A stretch of 17,658 nt of DNA from JAZLGI01 sp045616225 (GTDB lineage Bacteria > Spirochaetota > Spirochaetia > Sphaerochaetales > Sphaerochaetaceae): NCBI GenBank assembly GCA_045616225.1, contig JAZLGI010000021.1, positions 1-17,658 on the forward strand, given 5' to 3'. Of this stretch, positions 1 to 6,033 are shown piece by piece. Below the pieces are notes generated by a model that searched no databases, was not told the origin of the DNA, and worked only from the letters and a program-made list of their open reading frames with translations. The number at the start of each line of letters is the position of its first letter. Within the stretch, counting starts at the first letter, position 1. A program made the translations under genes and the position numbers.

Positions 1-146
1 TTCTTTGAGTCATTTAAAAATTCAAAAGGAAAATCTTTTGGAAGTGCAACGGCAGCTGCACATACAGGACCGGCCAACGGTCCCCTGCCGGCTTCATCTG
101 CTCCAACCACAAATTCAAACAAACTGTAATTATCCATTGTAATCAT
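1..146 (-). CDS. rnhB: Ribonuclease HII, N-terminal part (cut by window edge)
   Basis: Reading the minus strand from an ATG at 146 (or an in-frame ATG at 137) gives about 45-48 residues containing GADEAGRGPLAGPV followed by LNDSK. This is the N-terminal signature of RNase HII, the cytoplasmic enzyme that cuts the RNA strand of RNA-DNA hybrids and single ribonucleotides in DNA. The Asp and Glu of DEAGRG are catalytic in the family. An in-frame stop at 156-158 limits the start to these two ATGs. The nearest AAGGAG (163-168) lies 16 nt before ATG 146, unusually far, so the start is uncertain. The C-terminal three quarters lie outside the window. Family assignment is firm. Confidence 0.93.
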   Translation of the reverse strand, partial: MITMDNYSLFEFVVGADEAGRGPLAGPVCAAAVALPKDFPFEFLNDSK

Positions 147-230
147 TGAGCAACTTTAAAAACTCCTTCATAAATCCAAATTTACTCATATAACGCTTAG
201 TTTTGAAAATTGCTCTTTTTTATACACAAA

Positions 231-461
231 AGAGGCAGTAACAAAAGTCAGGATTTCTGATTGAGGTGCAGTCGGTCCAAAAACAGAAAACTGCAATCTG
301 GACTTAAAAATTTCAGTCCAAAAACAGAAAACTGCAATTTGGACTTAAAAAAATCAGTCCAAAATCAGAAAATTGCAATTTGGACTTAAAAAATTCAGTC
401 CAATCAGCCCTAAATATTAAAGGACTGCAACCAAGTCTAAATGACTTTTGTTACAGCCCCC
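231..461. mobile_element. MITE-like foldback element with internal 41-bp repeats
   Basis: This gene-free stretch between rnhB and rpsU is bounded by inverted copies of GTAACAAAAGTCA (238-250, and its exact complement at 442-454). They extend outward to GGCAGTAACAAAAGTCA versus GGCTGTAACAAAAGTCA, 17 bp with one mismatch. A second, inner inverted pair is GGTGCAGTC (265-273) against GACTGCAACC (423-432). The 41-bp tandem hairpins lie between. There is no coding sequence and I find no clear target-site duplication. Small size, terminal inverted repeats and lack of coding capacity fit a non-autonomous element, but the structure could equally be a large terminator or processed RNA downstream of rpsU. 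The bounding repeats are directly visible; mobility is inference. Confidence 0.5.
274..403. repeat. 41-bp tandem hairpin repeat, three copies plus a partial fourth
   Basis: Copies occupy 274-314, 315-355 and 356-396, with the first seven bases of a fourth at 397-403. Copies 1 and 2 differ at four positions and copies 2 and 3 at three. Each unit holds GTCCAAA and TTTGGAC about 15 nt apart (one mismatch in copy 1), with a smaller CAG-AAAA-CTG inner hairpin, then an AT-rich spacer of about 12 nt. The whole unit repeats, so this is not a repeat-spacer (CRISPR) arrangement. Confidence 0.85.
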
Positions 462-482
462 TTATAAAAATGATTTTTAAAA

Positions 483-692
483 TCAATAAGCCTTTGAAGA
501 ATGAAGCTTCCTGACCTTTTTCATCTGCTTTCTTGCAAGAGCCTTATCTTTGCGGTGCTGGATTGCGGATGGTTTCTCAAAATACTGACGCATCTTGAAA
601 TCACGGATAACTGCTTCTTTCTCGACCATTCTCTTAAATCTCTTAATAGATTTCTCCAATGGTTCATTCTCATCACATTTAATGTATGCCAT
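483..692 (-). CDS. rpsU: 30S ribosomal protein bS21
   Basis: The 69-residue product starts MAYIKCDENEPLEKSIKRFK and continues with a strongly basic helical stretch (KRMVEKE, FEKPSAIQHRKDKALARKQ), the bS21 pattern. bS21 sits on the 30S platform near the anti-Shine-Dalgarno end of 16S rRNA and helps mRNA selection. Length is normal. The start is supported by a near-perfect Shine-Dalgarno, AAGGGGGTGA, 7 nt before the ATG. The gene appears monocistronic: it has its own candidate promoter at 739-768, and the foldback element lies directly downstream. Overlapping ORFs in other frames have no recognisable product. Confidence 0.96.
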   Translation of the reverse strand: MAYIKCDENEPLEKSIKRFKRMVEKEAVIRDFKMRQYFEKPSAIQHRKDKALARKQMKKVRKLHSSKAY

Positions 693-738
693 CTAAAACT
701 CACCCCCTTCGCAGCTTTCTGCCAAAGAATCCTCAAGA

Positions 739-768
739 AAAATAGCTTATCTTGATGTTATTTGTCAA
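739..768 (-). promoter_or_regulatory. Candidate sigma-70-type promoter of rpsU
   Basis: On the minus strand TTGACA (768-763) and TATTTT (744-739) are separated by 18 nt, about 47 nt upstream of the rpsU ATG. It lies between the end of the M29-like gene and rpsU, where I see no clear terminator, so readthrough from upstream is also possible. Confidence 0.55.
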
Positions 769-778
769 TATATTACTG

Positions 779-1801
779 TTATTCAATAAAATAACCCTTT
801 CTTATTATCTCTTTTTCCCTTCCCTCACAATCATAAATTACGACATTAAGATTATTTCCAAGAGAACACATTACAGTAAACAAACTAGTATTGAACTCTT
901 GCGGAATATCATCTTCTGTCTGAGGCAAAGAAGAAAGGCTGTTCGTATCTGAGCCTCCCAAATTTACGATAATCTCTTTATCCCTAAACCGAATCAAACC
1001 AATCTTGCAAATCTCTTGGTCAAGGCTCAGAATTTTATCTAAAACAGCATCCGGTGTGTGAGATGTTAGAACACCTTCTTTAAACTCAAAATGAATTTCT
1101 TTTGTATTTCCCGCAATTTTGGTCATTGCAGTAAAACTTCCTTTTGCAGAGTTTTTATCTACTGTAAAAGACAGTAAATCAAAATTATCTCCTGTAAGAA
1201 ATGCCCTACCATTTGAAAGTGTCTGAAGACCTCCTGTAAAATAAACATCTTCAGGGACTTCAAATGTAAAATCACATTTATCACCGGTAATTTTAACTTT
1301 ATGAATGTCCAAATGTCTTAAATAACTCTGACGATACCTGATTTCATCTGTTAATTTGGCAATGGAATCAAAATTTCCGTTAAGTTCTGGTCCTTTTGAA
1401 TTTACATTTACAACAGCCCAAGGAACGGCAATTCTTCTTCCAACTTCAAGAGGTTCTGCAAGATGTCCTAATTTCTTTATGAGAGGCAAATTGTTTGCAT
1501 CAATCTCATTAGGATTATCTGTTGAGTAATTATTCTCATTTACTAGTCTTACCATTGCAAGACCGTTTACTTGTGTCGTTAAACTGTCAGGGGCATCAAA
1601 TTCTATCACTTCCTGAGGTTTTCCGTTTACGGTAGTTACAATTTTTACATTTGCTCCTGTAATGGAGAGAGCCTCTGAAGCCAGATATTTTGCTTCTTCT
1701 AAATTACACTCCTCTGCATTAACAGAAAGGGCATCTCCCCTTTGAAGTCTTAGATAGTCTTTTAATACAATTTTAGTGTACTCTTTGAAACTTTCTTTCA
1801 T
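779..1801 (-). CDS. M29 (thermophilic aminopeptidase)-like protein, probably non-catalytic
   Basis: The 340-residue cytoplasmic-looking protein has no signal peptide or membrane segment. Its N-terminus (VLKDYLRLQRGDALSVNAE, then an ALSITGA segment) resembles the opening of M29 aminopeptidases (AmpT/PepS type), which carry 'Q.GD.v.i' and 'A...GA' elements. A central stretch around residues 172-210 (DFTFEVPEDV, TLSNGRAFLTGD) resembles the region before the metal site. I cannot find the family's metal ligands: the TEEVF-like motif is replaced by NFDLLSF (residues 206-212) and no C-terminal His cluster is visible. If the assignment is right, catalysis is doubtful. Its ATG overlaps the coaX stop by 4 nt (ATGA), so it is the last gene of the ybiT-coaX operon and translationally coupled. 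The family call is tentative. Confidence 0.45.
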   Translation of the reverse strand: MKESFKEYTKIVLKDYLRLQRGDALSVNAEECNLEEAKYLASEALSITGANVKIVTTVNGKPQEVIEFDAPDSLTTQVNGLAMVRLVNENNYSTDNPNEIDANNLPLIKKLGHLAEPLEVGRRIAVPWAVVNVNSKGPELNGNFDSIAKLTDEIRYRQSYLRHLDIHKVKITGDKCDFTFEVPEDVYFTGGLQTLSNGRAFLTGDNFDLLSFTVDKNSAKGSFTAMTKIAGNTKEIHFEFKEGVLTSHTPDAVLDKILSLDQEICKIGLIRFRDKEIIVNLGGSDTNSLSSLPQTEDDIPQEFNTSLFTVMCSLGNNLNVVIYDCEGREKEIIRKGYFIE

Positions 1802-2535
1802 GAGTTAAGCTCCAATGCAAATCTTGCCCCGTCAAGTGTGAGGTTTATATCTGACAAATCAAGTTTATCAACAAGACCGGATATGAATTTTGAAAAACCT
1901 CCGGTTGCAATTACCTTTACTTCTGAATTTAGTTCTTTTTCTATTCTGCGGACAATACAATCAAGCTGACCTACAAATCCGTAAATAACACCGGCTCTTA
2001 TTGAAGAAACTGTATCAAGTCCCAAAACAGTCTGAGGTAAATCAAGTCTTATTTCCGGCAATTGTGCTGTATTTGAAAAAAGTGCCTTAACAGAAGTCAT
2101 CATTCCCGGTGCAATTGTGACTCCCATTATTTTTCCTTCAGGTGAAACAGTGGAAGTTGTAAATGCAGTGCCAAAATCTGCAACCGTTACATAATTGTTT
2201 GGGTAAATTTTATGCGCAGCAATGAGATTGCAAAGAATATCTGCTCCTATTTCATTTGGAATTGATTCTTCTATTAAACCTGTCTTTATGCTTTTTGAAA
2301 TAAGAAGTGCTTTTCCATCAAAACATGAATTGACAATTCTCTCCACTTTTTGCGTTAAATGCGGAACTACACTGCTGATTACAGCTTTTTCGTAGCTGCA
2401 AGAACTGCAGAAAGTACGAATTTCTTCTTCTATAGAAGAAAGGTTTGTTTTGATTCGGTATGGTTCTTTCCAGATACCGTTTTCATAACAACAAAGGACT
2501 ATATTTGTATTTCCAATATCAACAGCAAGTATCAT
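1798..2535 (-). CDS. coaX: Type III pantothenate kinase
   Basis: This 245-residue protein (family norm about 250-260) phosphorylates pantothenate, the first committed step of coenzyme A synthesis. Type III enzymes are cytoplasmic ASKHA-fold dimers that need a monovalent cation. Visible motifs are the phosphate loop DIGNTNIV (6-13), PNEIGAD (93-99) with the likely catalytic Asp at 99, ADFGTAFT (119-126), the glycine-rich VTIAPGM segment (139-145) and ATGG (210-213). The residue after the catalytic Asp is Ile where Arg is common, and the Asp often found after the DFGTA motif is absent; both look like divergence rather than loss. The ATG overlaps the ybiT stop in TAATG (1-nt overlap), and the stop overlaps the next gene by 4 nt, so the three genes are probably co-translated. 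Confidence 0.93.
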   Translation of the reverse strand: MILAVDIGNTNIVLCCYENGIWKEPYRIKTNLSSIEEEIRTFCSSCSYEKAVISSVVPHLTQKVERIVNSCFDGKALLISKSIKTGLIEESIPNEIGADILCNLIAAHKIYPNNYVTVADFGTAFTTSTVSPEGKIMGVTIAPGMMTSVKALFSNTAQLPEIRLDLPQTVLGLDTVSSIRAGVIYGFVGQLDCIVRRIEKELNSEVKVIATGGFSKFISGLVDKLDLSDINLTLDGARFALELNS

Positions 2536-4169
2536 TAAAGTGCAACTGCGGACTTTGAACCGTATTTTTCCATTCTCAACTGACGTATTGCAGGGTCAGA
2601 AATATAATCATCAAACTTCATATAACGGTCAATTACACCATTTGGGGTAAATTCTATTATTCTGTTTGCAATAGAATCCACAAACTGGTGGTCATGGCTG
2701 TTAAACAGTACAACACCGGTAAAATCTATAAGTCCGTTGTTTAATGAAGTAATGCTTTCCAAATCAAGATGGCTGGTTGGCTCGTCAAAAATAAGACAGT
2801 TTGCACCTTCCAACATAAGTTTTGAAAGAACACATCTTACCTTTTCACCTCCTGAAAGCACTTTTGTACTCTTAAGACCTTCATCTCCGGAGAAAAGCAT
2901 TCTTCCCAAGAAAGAACGTATGTAAGTTTCATCTGCATCCTCAACAAACTGACTAAGCCAATCTGTAATGGACATATCTTCTGTAAAAAGGTTTACATTG
3001 TCTTTAGGAAAATACCCCTGACTTGTGGTAACGCCCCAAAGATATTCACCGCTGTCCGGTTCAAGATTTCCGCTGATAATCTCAAACAAGATTGTCTTTG
3101 CATAGTGATTTGGTCCAACAAAGGCAATTTTGTCACCGTTATTTACTGTGAGATTAAGTTTGTCAAAAATAACTTCTCCGTCAACAGTCTTACAAAGGTC
3201 CTTAATTTCAAGAATATTCTTTCCGCATTCACGGTTTGGTTTAAATGCTACATAAGGGAATCTTCTGCTGGATGGCTGAATATCATCTATAGTAAGTTTA
3301 TCTATAAGCTTTTTTCTGCTGGTTGCCTGACGTGCTTTTGCAACATTGGAAGAGAATCTAAGAATGAACTCTTTTAATTCTGCAATCTTTTCTTCTCTTC
3401 TCTTCTTTTCATCTTTCATCTGTTTGGCAATGAGTTGGCTGGACATATACCAGAAATCATAGTTACCTACATACATTGTAATCTTGCTGTAATCTATATC
3501 TACAATGTGTGTACAAACTGTATTAAGGAAGTGTCTGTCGTGTGATACAACCAAAACAGTGTTGTTGAATTCACTTAAAAAATCTTCAAGCCAATGAATA
3601 CTCTCTAAATCAAGGTGGTTTGTAGGTTCATCCAAGAGAAGAATGTCCGGATTTCCAAAGAGAGCCTGTGCAAGAAGAACTCTGACTTTTACGTTATCTT
3701 CTACATCACTCATTAACTTATCATGAAGTGCAACCGGTATTCCCAAACCGTCAAGCATTACACCGGCATCTGCCTCTGCTTCCCAACCGCCAAGTTCTGC
3801 AAATTCTGTTTCCAAATCTGCAGCCCTAAGACCGTCTTCTTCAGTAAAGTCTTCTTTAAGATAAATTGCTTCCCTTTCTTTCATAACGTCATAAAGCTTC
3901 TTATATCCCATAAGAACGGTATCCATGACTGTAAAGTTGTTAAAAGCAAAGTGATCCTGTCTTAAAACAGACATTCTCTGACCTGCTGTGATAATGATTT
4001 CACCTGTATCCGGTTCTATTTCTCCTCCCAAAATCTTAAGAAAAGTAGATTTTCCTGCACCGTTTGCTCCTATGATTCCATAGCAGTTTCCCGGCGTGAA
4101 TTTAATATTTACATCTTTGAAAAGAACCTGTGTTCCAAAAGAAAGTGAAATGTTAGAAGCAGTAATCAT
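2535..4169 (-). CDS. ybiT: ABC-F ATPase, YbiT subfamily
   Basis: The 544-residue soluble protein has two ABC domains and no membrane segments, as in ABC-F factors that bind the ribosomal E site. Domain 1: Walker A GANGAGKST (34-42), Walker B ILLLDE (176-181), switch His 210. A charged linker (about 245-300) includes SSNVAKARQATSRKK, characteristic of YbiT. Domain 2: GPNHYAKTI (352-360), LSGGEK (438-443), CLIFDE (458-463), His 492. The domain 1 signature is replaced by SDVEDNVK (154-161); E. coli YbiT has a similar loss. Unlike that protein, the second Walker A has also lost its GxGKST core, keeping only Lys. GGAGA lies 4 nt before the ATG. It heads the operon with coaX and the M29-like gene. 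I see no convincing promoter between the tRNA terminator (4206) and its start. Confidence 0.92.
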   Translation of the reverse strand: MITASNISLSFGTQVLFKDVNIKFTPGNCYGIIGANGAGKSTFLKILGGEIEPDTGEIIITAGQRMSVLRQDHFAFNNFTVMDTVLMGYKKLYDVMKEREAIYLKEDFTEEDGLRAADLETEFAELGGWEAEADAGVMLDGLGIPVALHDKLMSDVEDNVKVRVLLAQALFGNPDILLLDEPTNHLDLESIHWLEDFLSEFNNTVLVVSHDRHFLNTVCTHIVDIDYSKITMYVGNYDFWYMSSQLIAKQMKDEKKRREEKIAELKEFILRFSSNVAKARQATSRKKLIDKLTIDDIQPSSRRFPYVAFKPNRECGKNILEIKDLCKTVDGEVIFDKLNLTVNNGDKIAFVGPNHYAKTILFEIISGNLEPDSGEYLWGVTTSQGYFPKDNVNLFTEDMSITDWLSQFVEDADETYIRSFLGRMLFSGDEGLKSTKVLSGGEKVRCVLSKLMLEGANCLIFDEPTSHLDLESITSLNNGLIDFTGVVLFNSHDHQFVDSIANRIIEFTPNGVIDRYMKFDDYISDPAIRQLRMEKYGSKSAVAL

Positions 4170-4205
4170 ATAATCTCCAAATTGTTATAATACAAGCATT
4201 ATCAT

Positions 4206-4232
4206 AAAAAAAGCAGTCCCACTCAAGACTGC
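4206..4232 (-). terminator. Rho-independent terminator of the tRNA-Gln/tRNA-Glu unit
   Basis: On the minus strand GCAGTC-(8-nt loop)-GACTGC is followed immediately by seven T residues. It starts 6 nt beyond the end of tRNA-Glu and separates the tRNAs from ybiT. Confidence 0.85.
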
Positions 4233-4237
4233 CTGTA

Positions 4238-4309
4238 TAGTTCCTACCGGAATCGAACCGGTGTTTAGAGACTGAGAATCTCCCGTCCTAACCCCTAGAC
4301 GAAGGAACC
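4238..4309 (-). tRNA. tRNA-Glu (anticodon CUC)
   Basis: The 72-nt cloverleaf reads GGTTCCT (acceptor), a D arm with the Glu-typical TCGTCTAGGGGTTAGGAC, anticodon stem GGAGA/TCTCT around loop TTCTCAG, and T arm ACCGG-TTCGATT-CCGGT. The acceptor closes with AGGAACT, making a G1-U72 wobble, with A73 as discriminator. CCA is not encoded. It follows tRNA-Gln by 11 nt in the same transcript. Confidence 0.95.
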
Positions 4310-4320
4310 ATCTAGAAGTA

Positions 4321-4391
4321 CTGGGATGGAGGGATTCGAACCCCCAAAGGCAGAACCAGAATCTGCAGTGTTACCATTACACTACATCCCA
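4321..4391 (-). tRNA. tRNA-Gln (anticodon CUG)
   Basis: The 71-nt gene starts TGGGATG, with the weak U1-A72 pair typical of tRNA-Gln. The anticodon stem GCAGA/TCTGC encloses loop TTCTGGT, giving anticodon CUG. The T arm contains GGTTCGAATCC and the discriminator is G. CCA is not encoded. It is the first gene of a two-tRNA unit, 17 nt downstream of a strong promoter. Confidence 0.95.
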
Positions 4392-4407
4392 ATTACGAAC
4401 AGGAAAA

Positions 4408-4436
4408 ATACTAAATAAAATCAAAGATAGTGTCAA
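4408..4436 (-). promoter_or_regulatory. Promoter of the tRNA-Gln/tRNA-Glu unit
   Basis: A consensus TTGACA (4436-4431) and TAGTAT (4413-4408) are separated by exactly 17 nt. The expected transcription start is about 10 nt before tRNA-Gln. The promoter lies in the short gap after the tsaD stop. Confidence 0.85.
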
Positions 4437-4455
4437 TTAGTATTTTTAACTAAAA

Positions 4456-5469
4456 TCACTGGTTGTGTTTAAAAGATGCAACTCTGGCACTTGCACTTAA
4501 ATCCCAATCAGATTTTACTCCATCTTTAATATATCTGTATCCTAGACCGGCAACCATGGCGCCGTTATCTGTGCATAGTTTAAGACTTGGGAATGAAACT
4601 TCATATCCTTTTGTCTCATAGGCTTTGAGGCTGCTTCTTACAAGGCTGTTTGCAGCAACTCCGCCACCTGCACTTATTCTCTTAAGACCTGTATCTTTAA
4701 GAGCTTTGTCTACTTTTTTAATTAACATTCCAACAGCTACTCTTTGGAATGAAGCTGCAATATTCTCAGGTGTTGCAGGTTTACCTGTTGAGAATAATTC
4801 CAGCTGGTTAATTACTGCAGTTTTTAATCCACTGTAAGACAAATCATAAGGATGATAACCTTTTGAAAGATCTGGACCTGAAAATGTAAAAGCCATTGGG
4901 TCACCTTTCTGTGCAAGTTTGTCTATCATTACCCCACCCGGATACCCAAGACCATATTGCTTTGCCACTTTATCAAAGGCTTCACCTATTGCATCATCTA
5001 TTGTAGTTCCAAGGACTTCTATCTCGTCATAGCTGTTTACTTTGCAGATAACTGTATGACCTCCGGATAAAAGAACACCAAGATATGGATACTCCAATGG
5101 ATGTTCTATCTGAGGGGCATAGAGATGTGCTCTTATGTGGTCTATTCCAACAATTGGAATATTAAGAGAGGCTGCCAGTCCTTTTGCAAAATTTACGCCA
5201 ACAAGGAGAGATCCCATTAATCCCGGACGGGAAGTAACGGCAATTGCATCTATCTCATTTTTATCTAAGCTTGCTTGTTTTAAAGCTGCATCTACAACCT
5301 GACTAATCCATTCTGTATGCAGTCTGGAAGCTAATTCCGGAACAACTCCGTCAAAAGGCCTGTGTAACTCTATTTGTGTTGCAATAACATTGGAAAGAAT
5401 TTCCGAGCCGTCTTTTACAACTGCAGCACTGCATTCATCACAAGAGGTCTCAATTCCAAGGATATTCAT
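4456..5469 (-). CDS. tsaD: tRNA N6-adenosine threonylcarbamoyltransferase TsaD
   Basis: This 337-residue member of the Kae1/TsaD/Qri7 family transfers threonylcarbamoyl to A37 of ANN-decoding tRNAs, working with TsaB, TsaE and TsaC. The sequence opens GIETSCDECSAAVV (5-18) and contains VPELASR (43-49), the metal-binding HIRAH (His 111 and His 115), LSGGHT (134-139), GEAFDKVAK, SGLKTAV, GGVAANS and CTDNGAMVAGLG. Length and motif spacing are normal. Its ATG overlaps the stop of the preceding small ORF by 4 nt (ATGA), so the two are an operon. The tRNA-Gln promoter begins about 20 nt after its stop and I see no strong terminator between. tRNA-Thr(CGU), an ANN decoder and hence a likely TsaD substrate, lies about 430 bp upstream of the tsaD start. 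Confidence 0.97.
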   Translation of the reverse strand: MNILGIETSCDECSAAVVKDGSEILSNVIATQIELHRPFDGVVPELASRLHTEWISQVVDAALKQASLDKNEIDAIAVTSRPGLMGSLLVGVNFAKGLAASLNIPIVGIDHIRAHLYAPQIEHPLEYPYLGVLLSGGHTVICKVNSYDEIEVLGTTIDDAIGEAFDKVAKQYGLGYPGGVMIDKLAQKGDPMAFTFSGPDLSKGYHPYDLSYSGLKTAVINQLELFSTGKPATPENIAASFQRVAVGMLIKKVDKALKDTGLKRISAGGGVAANSLVRSSLKAYETKGYEVSFPSLKLCTDNGAMVAGLGYRYIKDGVKSDWDLSASARVASFKHNQ

Positions 5470-5717
5470 AAAGAACCTTCTTCGGACAATATCTGATTGT
5501 CTTCATCAAAAAAATCATCTGCTGAAATTATCTCAAAGTTTCCACCTAAAAACATAGAAAAGAATCTCTCTTTTGCAGCTTCCGGAGCAACATCATCTAT
5601 GAAAGAAGCAATTTCTTTTGTAACTGGTACTCCAAAAACTTTTGCACCTCTTTTCTGATTTTTTTTAGAAGAGAAACAATCATTTATAACATCAGGTCTG
5701 AGTATGATTTTATTCAT
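5466..5717 (-). CDS. Small protein of unknown function, coupled to tsaD
   Basis: I do not recognise this 83-residue acidic protein. It has a basic, polar N-terminal third (SSKKNQKRGAKVFGVPVTKE) and an acidic C-terminus (SADDFFDEDNQILSEEG), with no signal peptide, membrane segment or cysteine motif. The 4-nt ATGA overlap with tsaD supports translation and an operon. There is no Shine-Dalgarno before its ATG. Instead a promoter (TTGACT, 17 nt, TAATTT) ends 6 nt upstream, so transcription would begin at or beside the ATG and the mRNA would be leaderless. It may simply place tsaD under translational coupling, or take part in the tRNA modification pathway; nothing in the sequence decides this. Confidence 0.7.
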   Translation of the reverse strand: MNKIILRPDVINDCFSSKKNQKRGAKVFGVPVTKEIASFIDDVAPEAAKERFFSMFLGGNFEIISADDFFDEDNQILSEEGSL

Positions 5718-5723
5718 GAGCTA

Positions 5724-5752
5724 AAATTACTGTTGATATATTAAATAGTCAA
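5724..5752 (-). promoter_or_regulatory. Promoter of the small ORF-tsaD operon, leaderless geometry
   Basis: TTGACT (5752-5747), a 17-nt spacer and TAATTT (5729-5724) are followed by TAGCTC and then the ATG at 5717. The predicted +1 falls on or next to the A of ATG, and no Shine-Dalgarno is present. Confidence 0.6.
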
Positions 5753-5778
5753 CCGTTATACACACACCGTTCTACTCA

Positions 5779-5870
5779 TAAAAGTTGTTTTTCACTCTTT
5801 TGACATTTTTTCCAATCAAAAAAGTGACATTTTCACTCTTTTGGCTAATTTTTACGCAAAAATAGTGAAG
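5779..5870. repeat. Second 41-bp tandem hairpin array, two copies plus a partial copy
   Basis: TTTTCACTCTTTTG occurs at 5789-5802 and again at 5830-5843, exactly 41 bp apart. Each unit (5789-5829 and 5830-5870) closes with an arm complementary to its start: TCACTCTTTTG pairs with CAAAAAAGTGA in copy 1 and less perfectly with CAAAAATAGTGA in copy 2. The tail of a further copy (CATAAAAGTTG) precedes at about 5778-5788. It lies just downstream of tRNA-Thr on the minus strand, so it may help end that transcript. The sequence is unrelated to the array at 274-403, but the unit length is the same. Confidence 0.7.
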
Positions 5871-5894
5871 TTTCTAAGCTTATTGTTATTAAAA

Positions 5895-5965
5895 GCCAAA
5901 ACTGGGATTCGAACCCAGGACCTGCTCATTACGAGTGAGCTGCTCTACCCCTGAGCCATTTTGGC
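5895..5965 (-). tRNA. tRNA-Thr (anticodon CGU)
   Basis: The 71-nt cloverleaf has acceptor GCCAAAA/TTTTGGC, D arm GCTC-AGGGGTA-GAGC, anticodon stem GCTCA/TGAGC around loop CTCGTAA (anticodon CGU) and T arm CTGGG-TTCGAAT-CCCAG. CCA is not encoded. It is a single-gene unit with its own promoter at 5975-6003. Confidence 0.95.
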
Positions 5966-5974
5966 GCAAGAAGA

Positions 5975-6003
5975 ATAATAGTTTAAAACCCGATAAAAAA
6001 CAA
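5975..6003 (-). promoter_or_regulatory. Promoter of tRNA-Thr, overlapping the upstream terminator
   Basis: TTGTTT (6003-5998), a 17-nt spacer and TATTAT (5980-5975) precede the tRNA by 9 nt. The -35 hexamer is made from the last stem bases and T-tract of the toxin-antitoxin terminator. Confidence 0.6.
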
Positions 6004-6024
6004 CTTGTTCTAAAAAAGCAAGTT
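5995..6024 (-). terminator. Terminator of the toxin-antitoxin operon
   Basis: Minus-strand AACTTG and CAAGTT flank an 11-nt loop, followed by G and six T residues. It lies 10 nt past the toxin stop codon. Confidence 0.65.
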
Positions 6025-6033
6025 ATGACCTTT

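Noticed and set aside
130..171. Possible 13-codon leader ORF overlapping the rnhB start (ATG at 171, TAA at 130-132)
   Set aside because: It is out of frame with rnhB, has no good Shine-Dalgarno and no recognisable feature; chance is the simplest explanation in AT-rich sequence.
274..403. Array resembling a short CRISPR
   Set aside because: The entire 41-bp unit repeats, including the part that would be the spacer, and there are no cas genes in the window.
501..755. 84-codon plus-strand frame antisense to rpsU
   Set aside because: It is the complement of a clear ribosomal protein gene, with no Shine-Dalgarno or recognisable domain.
2737..3965. Three plus-strand frames (2737-2925, 3105-3377, 3723-3965) antisense to ybiT
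   Set aside because: They are shadows of a strongly supported ABC-F gene and have no recognisable product.
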